64,000 bases of DNA from the IMG/VR virus record IMGVR_UViG_3300010334_000023, positions 62,001-126,000 of that record. The stretch is one strand, 5' to 3'. Of the stretch, positions 25,326-34,229 are shown piece by piece. This stretch comes from a virus. How positions within the stretch are numbered: the first letter of the stretch is position 1; each line of letters opens with the position of its first letter. The position numbers and the translations under genes are program-made. A model generated the notes under the pieces. It saw nothing but the letters and a program-made list of their open reading frames with translations. It made no database searches and was not told the origin of the DNA.

Positions 25326-26221
25326 ATCCTGCCCTGCTTCCTGGCCTTGACAAGTCCGCGTATGCCCAATCGGTTGTGATCACCGACGGCAAAATCATTC
25401 CATTCTGGTCCACCGAGAGCAATGTGCATGCACTTGGTAGGCGTGATACCAACTTCGGCACAGACTTCAATCTGCGATTGCCTATATTTGGCAGGAATGA
25501 AATCAGGCGTTTTCAATTCCTGCATGAAGTATATGCCAACCTTGGCAGCTCCGAGCACTGTGTGATTGTATCTGTTCTGCTGGCATATTGGCAGATCATC
25601 GTCAATGTTGCTGTAACGAATGCCACTGCGTATGTGTCCTGTACCTGTGCCTTTGGTAAGACTAAAGCTAACGCTCTCTATAGCTGGGTGATCCACGCTC
25701 AGTTGAACATCCACACAGGTGCCTATGTATGCGCAGTCAACTATGACCGGAACCTTGAGATCTGCGCATCTGTCCAGCATGGCATAGAATCCCTGCGGTA
25801 CATCCCCTGTTGTCGCATGAGGTACGCTGACTATGACATAGTCGCCCTGCTCTATCGGACCGTCCTCTATGTGCTTCCAATCCTTAACGATGCGTGCGTG
25901 ATAGGCATATTCACCTCGATACATGCGCAAACGCCTAGAAGCGTGTCGGTGGTAAGCTTCATCAAAGCTCTGAGTGGTACCATTTATCAGATGATGCTGT
26001 TTGAAACGTTCAAGCCCTATAACCTTACTAAGACGCATGTTTCCAAGGTAGAGCTTATAGGTATCTAGATATTCTAACCTGCAATCTAATGGATCGCCGC
26101 CATCCTGGAACCATTCTTGCCACGGCAGTGATTTGAAAAGATCCACGAACCGTACGTCATAAACAGCAGCAGTCTTCTTGCTGATCATGCCGCTATCTAC
26201 TAGTGATTGCTTGTCCATCAT
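25322..26221 (-). CDS. PLP-dependent aminotransferase-like enzyme (fold type I)
   Basis: 299 aa. VIVDCAYIG (Asp162 and Tyr165) gives the Asp that contacts the pyridine nitrogen, SFSLTKGTGTGHIRSG supplies the Schiff-base lysine (Lys190) and the phosphate-binding Arg198. This is the signature of class I/II aminotransferases. It is shorter than typical enzymes (about 390 aa) with a reduced N-terminal arm, so substrate scope may be unusual. ATG 26221 overlaps the radical-SAM stop, and its stop overlaps the next radical-SAM start (ATGA both sides). Likely installs or removes an amino group in the pathway run by this cassette; a decarboxylase or lyase role cannot be excluded. Confidence 0.82.
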   Translation of the reverse strand: MMDKQSLVDSGMISKKTAAVYDVRFVDLFKSLPWQEWFQDGGDPLDCRLEYLDTYKLYLGNMRLSKVIGLERFKQHHLINGTTQSFDEAYHRHASRRLRMYRGEYAYHARIVKDWKHIEDGPIEQGDYVIVSVPHATTGDVPQGFYAMLDRCADLKVPVIVDCAYIGTCVDVQLSVDHPAIESVSFSLTKGTGTGHIRSGIRYSNIDDDLPICQQNRYNHTVLGAAKVGIYFMQELKTPDFIPAKYRQSQIEVCAEVGITPTKCMHIALGGPEWNDFAVGDHNRLGIRGLVKARKQGRI

Positions 26222-27582
26222 CTGTTAGTATCCTTTATCACGTCATAGAATTCTGGCAGGCTATCCTGCATGCTCTCAGATCGTATTTTATCCAACCTAT
26301 CAGTGAATCTCCAAAACTTAGGCATGAGCTCTGCCTGATCCGCAGCTAGCATAAAACGTTGCCACTGATCGAGATGCTGCGTGATACCAGCTATCAGCTC
26401 ATCTCGGCGAGCATGATCATCGTCATAGAGTTCGCAAGCAAGCTTGATCAGCTCAGGCAATCTGCGGGCAAAATGCTCTACTACTTTCTGTTTTTCTGCC
26501 GGTGGCAAGGTTCTCGCATTTAGATGCTTTGGTCCATACAGAGGATGAAAGAATATCAGCGGACTGTTTGGTGTGAAACCAAACCTCTTGTACTTTCGGC
26601 GCATGAACCATTCCAGAGTGTCAGGTATGTACCAGATGTTGTATATCATGATCGTGCTGGCGATCCAGACCACAAAATTGATATCTGTGGCAGAATCTAT
26701 CCTATCTAGGTTCTCTTCGATCATGTGCCATCGGCAGGGGTGTCGTATGTAGTCATTGACCGGTCCAATGCCGTCAACGCTGGCTCCGATCCTAACTTCT
26801 CTAAAATGCCGCCACAGATCCCAGGCCACCGGTGGTATCTTTACTACGTTGCTGTTGTATTCGATGATGATGTTCTTGCTGATACCCATATCGATGCAGC
26901 GTTCGAGGAACTCCCACTGTTGATCAATGAGCATGGGTTCGCCACCAACTGTGTGTATGTGCTGTATGTTTTTGGCATTCCTAGAGATGTGATCCCAGAA
27001 CAGAGGTGACTCATACCAAGTGTAACCATCTGTGTCTGGTACTAATCTGCCACTATCATCTCTTGACAGTGTTACCTTTCCAAAGCTTTCATCATATTGG
27101 TGAGTGTTCCACAGGGCTACATAGTCTTCGTACCAAAAATTGCTTTCTGTTGGGCTGCACATCCTGCATTTCAGGTTACACTTGTTGCCAAATCTCACTC
27201 CGTAGTGCATGACTGGGCAAGACTCATTGGATATCTGTCCATCATCACAGGTCAGCTGCTTGGCCATATCAACAGTGAACCTATCAGACCACAGCGTGGT
27301 TTCTGTCTGGTTCCTGCTTATCAAACCACCTTTGCTTTCATTCTCGCAGCGTCTACAAGCCGGATTCCATCGGCCTGCCAGCATGTCCAAACGTATCTGC
27401 CGCAGTAAGGAGCTGTTGCGAGCATCTTCTATCATGTCTAACGTGGCGTTGAAGGTGCTACCGTTTGATTTGCGTAAGAGCCCATTATCAGCACCCTGCT
27501 GGCTATGCGAGCACACGCGCATGTCTCCGTTATTGCGGATATCTAGGCTGATCCAAGGCAGTGGGCACCAATTACATGACAT
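26218..27582 (-). CDS. Radical SAM enzyme with N-terminal SPASM/twitch-like cluster (copy 4)
   Basis: 454 aa. Starts MSCNWCPLPW; auxiliary-cluster cysteines Cys6, Cys24 and CRRC (76-79) precede the core CNLKCRMC (Cys135/139/142) and TVGGEP. Co-linear with copy 3, with a longer middle segment. First enzyme of the cassette: it lies 35 nt after a small helical protein gene that carries the late element at 27914-27920, so the whole run is probably one late transcript. ATG 27582 lacks an obvious ribosome site; a TATACT stands just upstream. Substrate unknown. Confidence 0.9.
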   Translation of the reverse strand: MSCNWCPLPWISLDIRNNGDMRVCSHSQQGADNGLLRKSNGSTFNATLDMIEDARNSSLLRQIRLDMLAGRWNPACRRCENESKGGLISRNQTETTLWSDRFTVDMAKQLTCDDGQISNESCPVMHYGVRFGNKCNLKCRMCSPTESNFWYEDYVALWNTHQYDESFGKVTLSRDDSGRLVPDTDGYTWYESPLFWDHISRNAKNIQHIHTVGGEPMLIDQQWEFLERCIDMGISKNIIIEYNSNVVKIPPVAWDLWRHFREVRIGASVDGIGPVNDYIRHPCRWHMIEENLDRIDSATDINFVVWIASTIMIYNIWYIPDTLEWFMRRKYKRFGFTPNSPLIFFHPLYGPKHLNARTLPPAEKQKVVEHFARRLPELIKLACELYDDDHARRDELIAGITQHLDQWQRFMLAADQAELMPKFWRFTDRLDKIRSESMQDSLPEFYDVIKDTNR

Positions 27583-27617
27583 GTGCTAGTATATCACAGC
27601 TACTGGCTGCTCCATAA

Positions 27618-27908
27618 TCAAGCGTGGCCAATATGCCCATAGACTTCAATGTCAGTGAGCTTGCTCACCTCAGTGATCTGGTCCTTTATCAACCGATTTA
27701 CCAGCTTTAGATTCTGCTTTCTGCTGGCAGGATCTAACTGACCAATGATGTGTCCTAGATTCAAGCTCAGCACTGTGAGCAGGATCTCATTGGCCAGCTC
27801 TGAGCTCGTATCTGTTTCCAGCTTGCTATGCATTCCAGCTAGATAGGTGTATAGGGCCGCGCTGATATCATTCTTGAAAGAGTCAGCAATCTTATCTTGA
27901 TCAGTCAT
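27618..27908 (-). CDS. Small helical protein at the head of the radical-SAM cassette
   Basis: 96 aa, almost wholly amphipathic helix (ADSFKNDISAALYTYLAGMH, ANEILLTVLSLNLGHIIGQL, KQNLKLVNRLIKDQI). Could be a small carrier, adaptor or substrate protein, or unrelated. Directly precedes the radical-SAM operon. Its ATG at 27908 is 5 nt from a late element (27914-27920), with no Shine-Dalgarno between. Contains no Cys, so it is unlikely to be a classical thioether-type precursor. Function unknown. Confidence 0.65.
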   Translation of the reverse strand: MTDQDKIADSFKNDISAALYTYLAGMHSKLETDTSSELANEILLTVLSLNLGHIIGQLDPASRKQNLKLVNRLIKDQITEVSKLTDIEVYGHIGHA

Positions 27909-27913
27909 GACAA

Positions 27914-27920
27914 TATTTAA
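27914..27920 (-). promoter_or_regulatory. Late promoter of the radical-SAM cassette (TTAAATA)
   Basis: Minus-strand TTAAATA 5 nt before ATG 27908. It is the only promoter candidate I find upstream of the cassette after the sheath terminator. Confidence 0.5.
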
Positions 27921-27954
27921 CGGTCAACCATGCAGGTTAGCAATGCTCATGCAA

Positions 27955-27979
27955 AGATAAACCGGGCATTTAGCCCGGT
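27955..27979 (-). terminator. Rho-independent terminator of the sheath gene
   Basis: ACCGGGC, 5-nt loop, GCCCGGT, followed on the minus strand by TTATCTTT. It isolates the sheath transcript from the radical-SAM cassette. Confidence 0.75.
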
Positions 27980-27987
27980 CCATCAGC

Positions 27988-30900
27988 TTATACGTTGATG
28001 TTGTTGCTACCGTTTGGTAGCGGATCTGCGTCATTCAACACCCTGATTGGTATGTAGATGAACTCGATCGCCTTTTCTGGCTTGATAGCTATATCAACCC
28101 AAAGCTCGTTGCGATCGATCCTAATCGGTGTGTTGTTGCTGCTATCGCACACGACTGAGAAGTCGTAGAGCGCACGCAATCCAACCAAGTTACCCATGAA
28201 GCTGTTAAACGCTATGGTAACTGCCTGCCTGGTCTGAGCGTCGTTTGGCTCAAACAAGAACGGCTGTGCCAACTGCCTTAGGTTGTAAACCAAGTAGTTG
28301 ATCAGGCGCGCAACATTGACTCTGTCCAGGCTTGTGGTGATTGGATCCAAGGTCTTCTGTCCATATACAACCAAACCACGATTTGGTATGAACGTGATCG
28401 GATTGATCTTGTTCACATACAGCACGTCGCGCTGTCCTTGGTTTAGACTGACTGGCTGATATGTACCGTCTGACTTGAGGTAACCAACGCTCAATGCGCC
28501 AGCAACCAAACCACGATTGAAACCAGCTGGAGCAAACCAAGGATAAGCTACTTGGTCATTGTAAGCATATACCGTGAGTGCCATGGTGCTTGGCGGCACA
28601 AACACTTGGTTTCCGTCCAAGTTCACTTCCAGTGCCCAGGGATAGTAAACTGCTGCGTATGATGTGTGGGTTATCAAACCATCAATGCTGTCATAAGCTG
28701 CGTTGTTGGCATTGGTAGCCCACTGCTGCAGGCTAGTGGTATCAGCTGGTAGCTCTCCAGGAGGATCTGCTAGGATGAAAGCTATCTGTTGTATGTCAAC
28801 ATTGAGCAGGTTCATCTCAGCCAAGCATTCTATGTAACCCGGTGTTGCTATCAAGTTGTAGAAGATCGAATCACCGCGTATGGCTTGGTTGCTAGCAAGC
28901 GAAGCATTAAGCGCTCTAAAGACCATAGCACGCTGCGCATCTGGTCCCATGTAAGGGGTGCCATTTGGACGGTTACCGCTAGCTGTGACCCAGCAATCCG
29001 GATCATAACCTTCAGAAGTGTTCACATCTGGGAAATAATCCATATAGTACTGCTTGACATTGTAGGTGCTATAACGAGTGTTGAACAGCAACATACCAGC
29101 TGGATAAAGCTCTGCGTTAGGCGCATCGCTATCCACATAGTTGCTGACTACCATCGCGCTAGGAGCTTGGCTGCCATTGGTCTTGCCATTGTTATTGTAT
29201 CGCGCGTCAGTGAATATGATGCCCGAAGGACTGCTGTGATTGGTGTTATCGATCAGTGTCCATGATCCAGATGATCCATCGTAGCGGTATAGCACTGGAT
29301 AGGGTGTCACGCTGCTGTCTACCCAGATGTCGTTGGTAACCAATGGACTAAGGTCGCTCTGTGTGCTAGGCATGCTGCCATCTATGATTGGACCATTTGG
29401 ATCTGTAGCTGGATAGGCATTCCTATAACCCTGCCAGATCTGGCCGCTGCCGACCATAATATCAACCTGTAGGTAGGTGTTATACCATAGCGTACCGTCT
29501 GCCGGAGGTCCTACTGGATTGGTGGTGCTCGGTGTATACATCAGTGTTACCCAAGCAGAACCGTCCCATTGATAAAGAACTGTCTTGGCCGTAGCAGGCA
29601 TGTCGCCGTCATTGTTATAACGAGCATACACTGTACCGTAGGTCTTGCTAGAACCAAAAGCAGCATTGGCTACAGCATCGCTGCTGTACATAGGCACAGT
29701 GTTGGTCAGAGGATTGATATTCTGCTCCACCCATATCGTACCATTGTACTTCTTAACTACCATGTTAGCGCCGCGATCGGCTGGTGTGGTATTGATCCAC
29801 ACGTTGGTAGCAGCAGTCTGTGCCAGTGTGCTAGGTACTGTAAGAGATGGATAGTAACCCTGATAAACCATCTGTCGTCCAAACACATAGCCAACTTGTA
29901 TACCTGCGCTGTTAAGAGGAGTTCCGCTGATATCCTTCAGTATGAACTGTGTACCGTTTGTGTTGGTGATTGTGAGATGGTTGCCAGTAGACACGCTAGC
30001 CACGATCGGACCACTTGGGAAAGCAGCATTGATAGCAGAGACCACACCAGCCAACGTGTTGTTAGGTGATGCCGGCACGTAAATCGTGGTAGCTATTCCT
30101 GTGCCAGGATTGATGCTGAATGTGTCAGCAGTTAGATATGCCATGCTAACAGTGAATGTAGCGTTGGTGCCGCTGCCCCCGGTGACGCTCACCGGATTGG
30201 TAGGTGCCACCGTGTAGTTGCCAGGATTGGTCACGGTCACTGTGCCAACACCCCAGCCAATAGTCACTGTGGCATTAGTACCGTTGCCGCTGGTTGATGA
30301 AGGTGTCACAGGATTAGCTGGGACGTTGGTGATGTGCTGTCCGGGCTGTCGTATGGTCAAGGTAACAATAGAGCCGCCGCCTCCGATGCTGGCCACTTCT
30401 AGTATGGTCGGAGTCACATAGGCTGGACCATCAAAAGTAAGCGTATCGCCTTGAGCATAACCAGTTCCAGTAGCAGATATGCTAGCCGCTACAGCCTGTA
30501 TGCTAGCAACAGTCAGCACACCCGTTACGCTGTGGGTACCACCAACGACATTAAGCGTGTCTCCTGGTGCGTAACCAGCACCAGGCGCAACTACAACCGG
30601 CGCTGGCTGTGTTTGTCCTGCTATGTTGCCGTTTGATATCTCAAGCGTAGCAGCTGTGAATGTTGGATTAGCCACAGTACCTGTCACTGCTCCATAGTAA
30701 GTCTGCGTGGTTGGCATACCTGCAGTCTGCCATGGGTGTGTGGTATTTGTTTCTGTGGTTATGTCATGGAAGAAAATGTCAGTAGCATCATAGTTGGTGA
30801 TTACCAAGAAGTTGCTGCTACCAGAAGTGGCAATGCTAGCCAAGGCATTGAAACTATTGGCATCAAGAACCGAATTGATCGAAGTTACAAAGCTGCTGAG

Positions 30901-32076
30901 AGAAGTTCCCGCCACAGTGATGGTCACAGGCACTGCATCACCAATGCTTATAGTGCATTGGTTGCCTATAGTGAAGGTTGGATTGCTGACTGTGCCCTGC
31001 ACCACACGCGGTGCTGCTTCGCGCCATCCCCAACCTGGATAATCCATGTCAGTGCTGCCAACCAAGAACCACCAAGCGTCTGTGTTACCGTTAAGCGTGG
31101 TCTGTTCGATCTTCTGCCAGATCTTGTTCTCCATTAATTCGGTAGTCGGATCAGTGCTGTATGCATCAACTATGAACTCACCAACTGTGCCGTAAGCATG
31201 TATTGGTAATATGGTGTTAGTTGGCTCCGGAGTCATAAATCCGATATCCTCTAACACGTATATGTTAGAATAAAGCAGATCAATCATCGTGGTGATATCA
31301 GTGCCGGTGATGCGTAGATAGTAGAGATCTTCTATCGTAGCTACTGTTGGATCAGGCTTGCCGGTGCGAGCATAGATCGTAGCGCTAATGCCAGAGTTAT
31401 GTATGGCGTTGTTGTTGATAGCACTTGCTACATCACTGAGGCTCATGCCAACTGTCATGGGCACTGTAGTTCCATTAATCACCAAGTTACCAACATGAGT
31501 AACGGCAGGAGTGCTGGCACTGGTCAGTCCAACTGATGCCTGTACCATTATCTCGAGATCAGTTGACTTTGAAAGTGTCAACGGAGTCTTGGCGCTCCAG
31601 CTCAATGCGCTGTTAGCGTTCCCATTGCTGCTGAATATGCCCCAAGTGGTGTTTGCTGTGTCAAGCCAATATTGGTTGAGTGAAGGAGGACCTGCTGGTT
31701 CAGTGGTGCTTGGCACCATCTGCTTTAGATCAACATCCGCACGCAATACATATGCAGTGTTTGCTATACCGAGATATTGATATGCTGTGAACAGACCCAG
31801 CTCATTCAGCTGATTACCATAGTCAGGCGTGCCAGCGGTGGTGTAGAAGGTTGGAGTTCCAAACGTCTGCAGCAGATCACGTTGGCTGCTGATTAGATAA
31901 AGTTGGTTAGCATTAGCAGCAGTAGTACCGGGCGCGTAAACACCTGAGCTACCAGGTTGTAGCTTATTAGCTGCCGTAGCAATGAGAATGAGCGGGACGG
32001 TTCCAGCACCTGCGCTAGCATATACGCTTTCATCTGTGACTGTGACGCTTACGCCGGGTGATACTAGGGTTGCCAT
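27988..32076 (-). CDS. 18: gp18 tail sheath protein with very large insertions
   Basis: 1362 aa, about twice T4 gp18 (659 aa). The N terminus MATLVSPGVSVTVTDES and the following sheath domain are canonical. The C-terminal 300 residues (VYGQKTLDPITTSLDRVNVA, then NYLVYNLRQL, ending EKAIEFIYIPIRVLND) form the conserved sheath core that contacts the tube. In between lie Gly-rich repeats (about residues 495-645, for example GAGYAPGDTLNVVGG) like those in the two MGRP-KK proteins, and several modules with PPxxxTLWYNT or NVWINTT and Y-GS-W motifs (about 120-150 and 730-960). The extra modules probably form external tail decorations. Own late promoter (32107-32113) and terminator. Confidence 0.92.
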   Translation of the reverse strand: MATLVSPGVSVTVTDESVYASAGAGTVPLILIATAANKLQPGSSGVYAPGTTAANANQLYLISSQRDLLQTFGTPTFYTTAGTPDYGNQLNELGLFTAYQYLGIANTAYVLRADVDLKQMVPSTTEPAGPPSLNQYWLDTANTTWGIFSSNGNANSALSWSAKTPLTLSKSTDLEIMVQASVGLTSASTPAVTHVGNLVINGTTVPMTVGMSLSDVASAINNNAIHNSGISATIYARTGKPDPTVATIEDLYYLRITGTDITTMIDLLYSNIYVLEDIGFMTPEPTNTILPIHAYGTVGEFIVDAYSTDPTTELMENKIWQKIEQTTLNGNTDAWWFLVGSTDMDYPGWGWREAAPRVVQGTVSNPTFTIGNQCTISIGDAVPVTITVAGTSLSSFVTSINSVLDANSFNALASIATSGSSNFLVITNYDATDIFFHDITTETNTTHPWQTAGMPTTQTYYGAVTGTVANPTFTAATLEISNGNIAGQTQPAPVVVAPGAGYAPGDTLNVVGGTHSVTGVLTVASIQAVAASISATGTGYAQGDTLTFDGPAYVTPTILEVASIGGGGSIVTLTIRQPGQHITNVPANPVTPSSTSGNGTNATVTIGWGVGTVTVTNPGNYTVAPTNPVSVTGGSGTNATFTVSMAYLTADTFSINPGTGIATTIYVPASPNNTLAGVVSAINAAFPSGPIVASVSTGNHLTITNTNGTQFILKDISGTPLNSAGIQVGYVFGRQMVYQGYYPSLTVPSTLAQTAATNVWINTTPADRGANMVVKKYNGTIWVEQNINPLTNTVPMYSSDAVANAAFGSSKTYGTVYARYNNDGDMPATAKTVLYQWDGSAWVTLMYTPSTTNPVGPPADGTLWYNTYLQVDIMVGSGQIWQGYRNAYPATDPNGPIIDGSMPSTQSDLSPLVTNDIWVDSSVTPYPVLYRYDGSSGSWTLIDNTNHSSPSGIIFTDARYNNNGKTNGSQAPSAMVVSNYVDSDAPNAELYPAGMLLFNTRYSTYNVKQYYMDYFPDVNTSEGYDPDCWVTASGNRPNGTPYMGPDAQRAMVFRALNASLASNQAIRGDSIFYNLIATPGYIECLAEMNLLNVDIQQIAFILADPPGELPADTTSLQQWATNANNAAYDSIDGLITHTSYAAVYYPWALEVNLDGNQVFVPPSTMALTVYAYNDQVAYPWFAPAGFNRGLVAGALSVGYLKSDGTYQPVSLNQGQRDVLYVNKINPITFIPNRGLVVYGQKTLDPITTSLDRVNVARLINYLVYNLRQLAQPFLFEPNDAQTRQAVTIAFNSFMGNLVGLRALYDFSVVCDSSNNTPIRIDRNELWVDIAIKPEKAIEFIYIPIRVLNDADPLPNGSNNINV

Positions 32077-32106
32077 GGAAAACCTCTCCGTTTGAATTGT
32101 TCTTTC

Positions 32107-32113
32107 TATTTAT
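32107..32113 (-). promoter_or_regulatory. Late promoter of gene 18 (ATAAATA)
   Basis: Minus-strand ATAAATA 30 nt before the sheath ATG at 32076. Confidence 0.65.
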
Positions 32114-32213
32114 CAGCGACTCAGCAAAAAACCAGGTTTTCTCTGGGTTAGGGCCAAGCAGACGCTTGATTGGCTGCTGCAGATGCGTTATTATTAGATG
32201 GACGGAGGTATCG

Positions 32214-32798
32214 ATGATCATAGGCATATGCGGGTTGATTGGCAGCGGCAAAGGAACCGTGGCTGATATACTAGAGCAAGACCAGGGATTCACCAAAGTC
32301 AGCTTCGCTGACAGTCTCAAAGATGCTGTAACAGCTGTGTTTGGATGGCCGCGGCATTTACTAGAAGGTGACACGGATGAGAGCAGAGAATGGCGCGAGC
32401 AGGTAGACCCATGGTGGGCCACCAGGCTTAGGATGCCAGATCTAACTCCGCGTTTGATCCTTCAGCTATGGGGCACAGAGGTTTGTCGGTCAGGCTTTCA
32501 TGACGACATTTGGATAGCTAGCATGGAACGCAAGCTGGACAGCAACGTCAATTATGTGATTCCAGACACCCGGTTTCCAAACGAGATTGCTCTCATCAAA
32601 AAGCTAGGCGGGCAGGTTTGGCACGTGGAAAGAGGCGGTCGTCCGTCGTGGTTTGACAAATATAAGCTGGGAGGATCGCCACCTAGTGACATACATGCCA
32701 GCGAATGGGCATGGGTGAGATCTAAGTTCGAACATACCATAGAAAACAATGGCACCGTGGATCAGCTCAAGCAAACTGTGCAGGGTTTGATCACCTGA
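32214..32798 (+). CDS. 1: gp1-like deoxynucleoside monophosphate kinase
   Basis: 194 aa. P-loop GLIGSGKGT at residues 7-15, followed by the DSLKDAV nucleotide-binding helix, the RLRMPDLTPRLILQLWGTEV segment characteristic of T4 gp1-type dNMP kinases, and VIPDTRFPNE (about 120-129). It phosphorylates dNMPs to supply DNA precursors. Start ATG 32214 has GGAGG 6 nt upstream; the open frame extends further 5' but overlaps the sheath promoter region and is not family-like. Confidence 0.85.
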   Translation: MIIGICGLIGSGKGTVADILEQDQGFTKVSFADSLKDAVTAVFGWPRHLLEGDTDESREWREQVDPWWATRLRMPDLTPRLILQLWGTEVCRSGFHDDIWIASMERKLDSNVNYVIPDTRFPNEIALIKKLGGQVWHVERGGRPSWFDKYKLGGSPPSDIHASEWAWVRSKFEHTIENNGTVDQLKQTVQGLIT

Positions 32799-32805
32799 TT
32801 AAATA
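32799..32805 (+). promoter_or_regulatory. Late promoter (TTAAATA)
   Basis: Immediately after the gp1 stop and 21 nt before ATG 32827. Confidence 0.45.
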
Positions 32806-32826
32806 TGATATTATCAAAGGTTACCC

Positions 32827-33408
32827 ATGACGCAAGACTCACCAATGCTATTATCCGACGGCGGCGAGAGCCCAGTAACCGCAGCAGCAGCTGAACTAGC
32901 TGAGGAAGCTGGACATGAACTTAGGCTCCTTACCTATCCAGGATCAACCGTCAGCTTGAACCGAGGACATGTCTATGAGATAGACATGGAGCATCTAAAG
33001 GAAGCCAACCGATATCTGCTGCGTGCCAACAAGAATATGCACAGATCGTGGCCGAGAAGGCAGCTAGCAGCAGACAATGCGCTGCGACGAGATAGTTGGA
33101 CTGCCAAGTGGGTTCATAGGATCTATATGATAGGGTTGTTTACACAGGATGCCAGCCTGCTCAAGCTGAATACTGATTCGGCATGGGCAGCTCAGATGTA
33201 TGTTGATCGCTTCCTCTATGACCAAGAACCCTGGCAACTATGCGAGCTGTTCCTGTTTGATATGAAGAGCGAATCATGGTGGCAATGGCAGCAGCAGTGG
33301 TCGCGTGTCAGCGAGGTCCCATCTCCAGACGGAGTCTACACTGTTCTGGGAAATGACAAGATCACTAACGCTGGAAAATCTGCTCTGAGAGATCTTTTTC
33401 TCAGTTAG
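32827..33408 (+). CDS. Unknown phage protein, Trp-rich
   Basis: 193 aa with an Ala/Glu-rich helix near the N terminus (TAAAAELAEEAGHEL) and many Trp residues in the second half (SESWWQWQQQWSRVSE). No catalytic motif accepted (a weak Nudix-box resemblance is rejected). ATG 32827 has AAGG 9 nt upstream and a late-type element at 32799. It ends by overlapping the convergent gene 13-like stop by 4 nt. Function unknown. Confidence 0.55.
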   Translation: MTQDSPMLLSDGGESPVTAAAAELAEEAGHELRLLTYPGSTVSLNRGHVYEIDMEHLKEANRYLLRANKNMHRSWPRRQLAADNALRRDSWTAKWVHRIYMIGLFTQDASLLKLNTDSAWAAQMYVDRFLYDQEPWQLCELFLFDMKSESWWQWQQQWSRVSEVPSPDGVYTVLGNDKITNAGKSALRDLFLS

Positions 33409-34193
33409 CCCACAATAATACCCAGAGGCATGGCATTATCGATATAGAGATCAATGTCCTTTTCGAGGCGCTCCATCGAAGCCTTGCTTTCTTCCAACAG
33501 CTGAGTACCTTTGAGCGTGGTGCCACCCTGTGGACCCGCTAGCGTGTTGTACTTGCTGTATGCCTCTCCCAACATCCTCTGGCACCAAGCCAAGGTGTAA
33601 TCTCTAATCCATGGGCGAGCAAATGGATCCTGTAGAATGACATCGTTTGGCCTATACATGTAGGCCCATATCAGTATCTGTTCATTGCCACTGGGCCTGC
33701 GTACAAGACTCAATCGCTTGGTAACCGTATCAAAGGTATAGTTGATGTCACGACCAAACATGCGCCCAGCTTGATCAAGGTATTCGTAGAAAAGCTCATA
33801 TGTCAACAGTCCGGCGCTATAGCCGCCGCCGGCTCCAGCCTGTAGGAGATAGAGGTTGGTATAAGCCAGGCTGAAAGGATCAATCTGAGTACCACCCGTT
33901 ATACCACCTAAACCTCTGCGGAACAGTTGCCTCACGCTCACCACATTGTCTGGCAGGTAATAATCCGTGATATCGTTCTGTAAGAGCAGGAACAAGTAGC
34001 TTTCTTCATCCGCATTTCCGCTTCTCTGACGATACCGATCGAACGAAAAGGTTAGAGCAGCACTGTAATGAGCAGGATCAAGTTCTATATCTACCATGCC
34101 GCCGCCCAGCATCAATTGGACTTCGTCAATTATCTGCTGCTGTAGAGGCGAGCTTGGATTTGAAGGTGGTACTGTAACTGTTGCTGTGACCAT
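33405..34193 (-). CDS. 13: gp13-like neck protein
   Basis: 262 aa. The N-terminal IIDEVQLMLGGGMVDIELDP followed by ALTFSFDRYRQRSGN matches the layout of gp13-type neck proteins of aquatic T4-likes (a short helix, a strand giving the acidic V-x-ELDP, then a Tyr/Arg helix). Middle region SYLFLLLQNDITDYYLPDNV and C-terminal IRDYTLAWCQRMLGEAYSKY also fit. gp13 and gp14 form the neck ring that closes the filled head and joins the tail. Own late element at 34214-34220, 20 nt from the ATG. Confidence 0.65.
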   Translation of the reverse strand: MVTATVTVPPSNPSSPLQQQIIDEVQLMLGGGMVDIELDPAHYSAALTFSFDRYRQRSGNADEESYLFLLLQNDITDYYLPDNVVSVRQLFRRGLGGITGGTQIDPFSLAYTNLYLLQAGAGGGYSAGLLTYELFYEYLDQAGRMFGRDINYTFDTVTKRLSLVRRPSGNEQILIWAYMYRPNDVILQDPFARPWIRDYTLAWCQRMLGEAYSKYNTLAGPQGGTTLKGTQLLEESKASMERLEKDIDLYIDNAMPLGIIVG

Positions 34194-34213
34194 TTTCTTT
34201 GGATCTCCAGCGA

Positions 34214-34220
34214 TATTTAT
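34214..34220 (-). promoter_or_regulatory. Late promoter (ATAAATA)
   Basis: Minus-strand ATAAATA 20 nt before ATG 34193. Confidence 0.6.
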
Positions 34221-34229
34221 AGCAGCGTA

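Noticed and set aside
32827-32920. AELAEEAG near the start of the 193-aa unknown protein resembles a Nudix box
   Set aside because: The conserved Arg is replaced by Ala, the upstream Gly is missing, and the motif lies too close to the N terminus for a Nudix fold.
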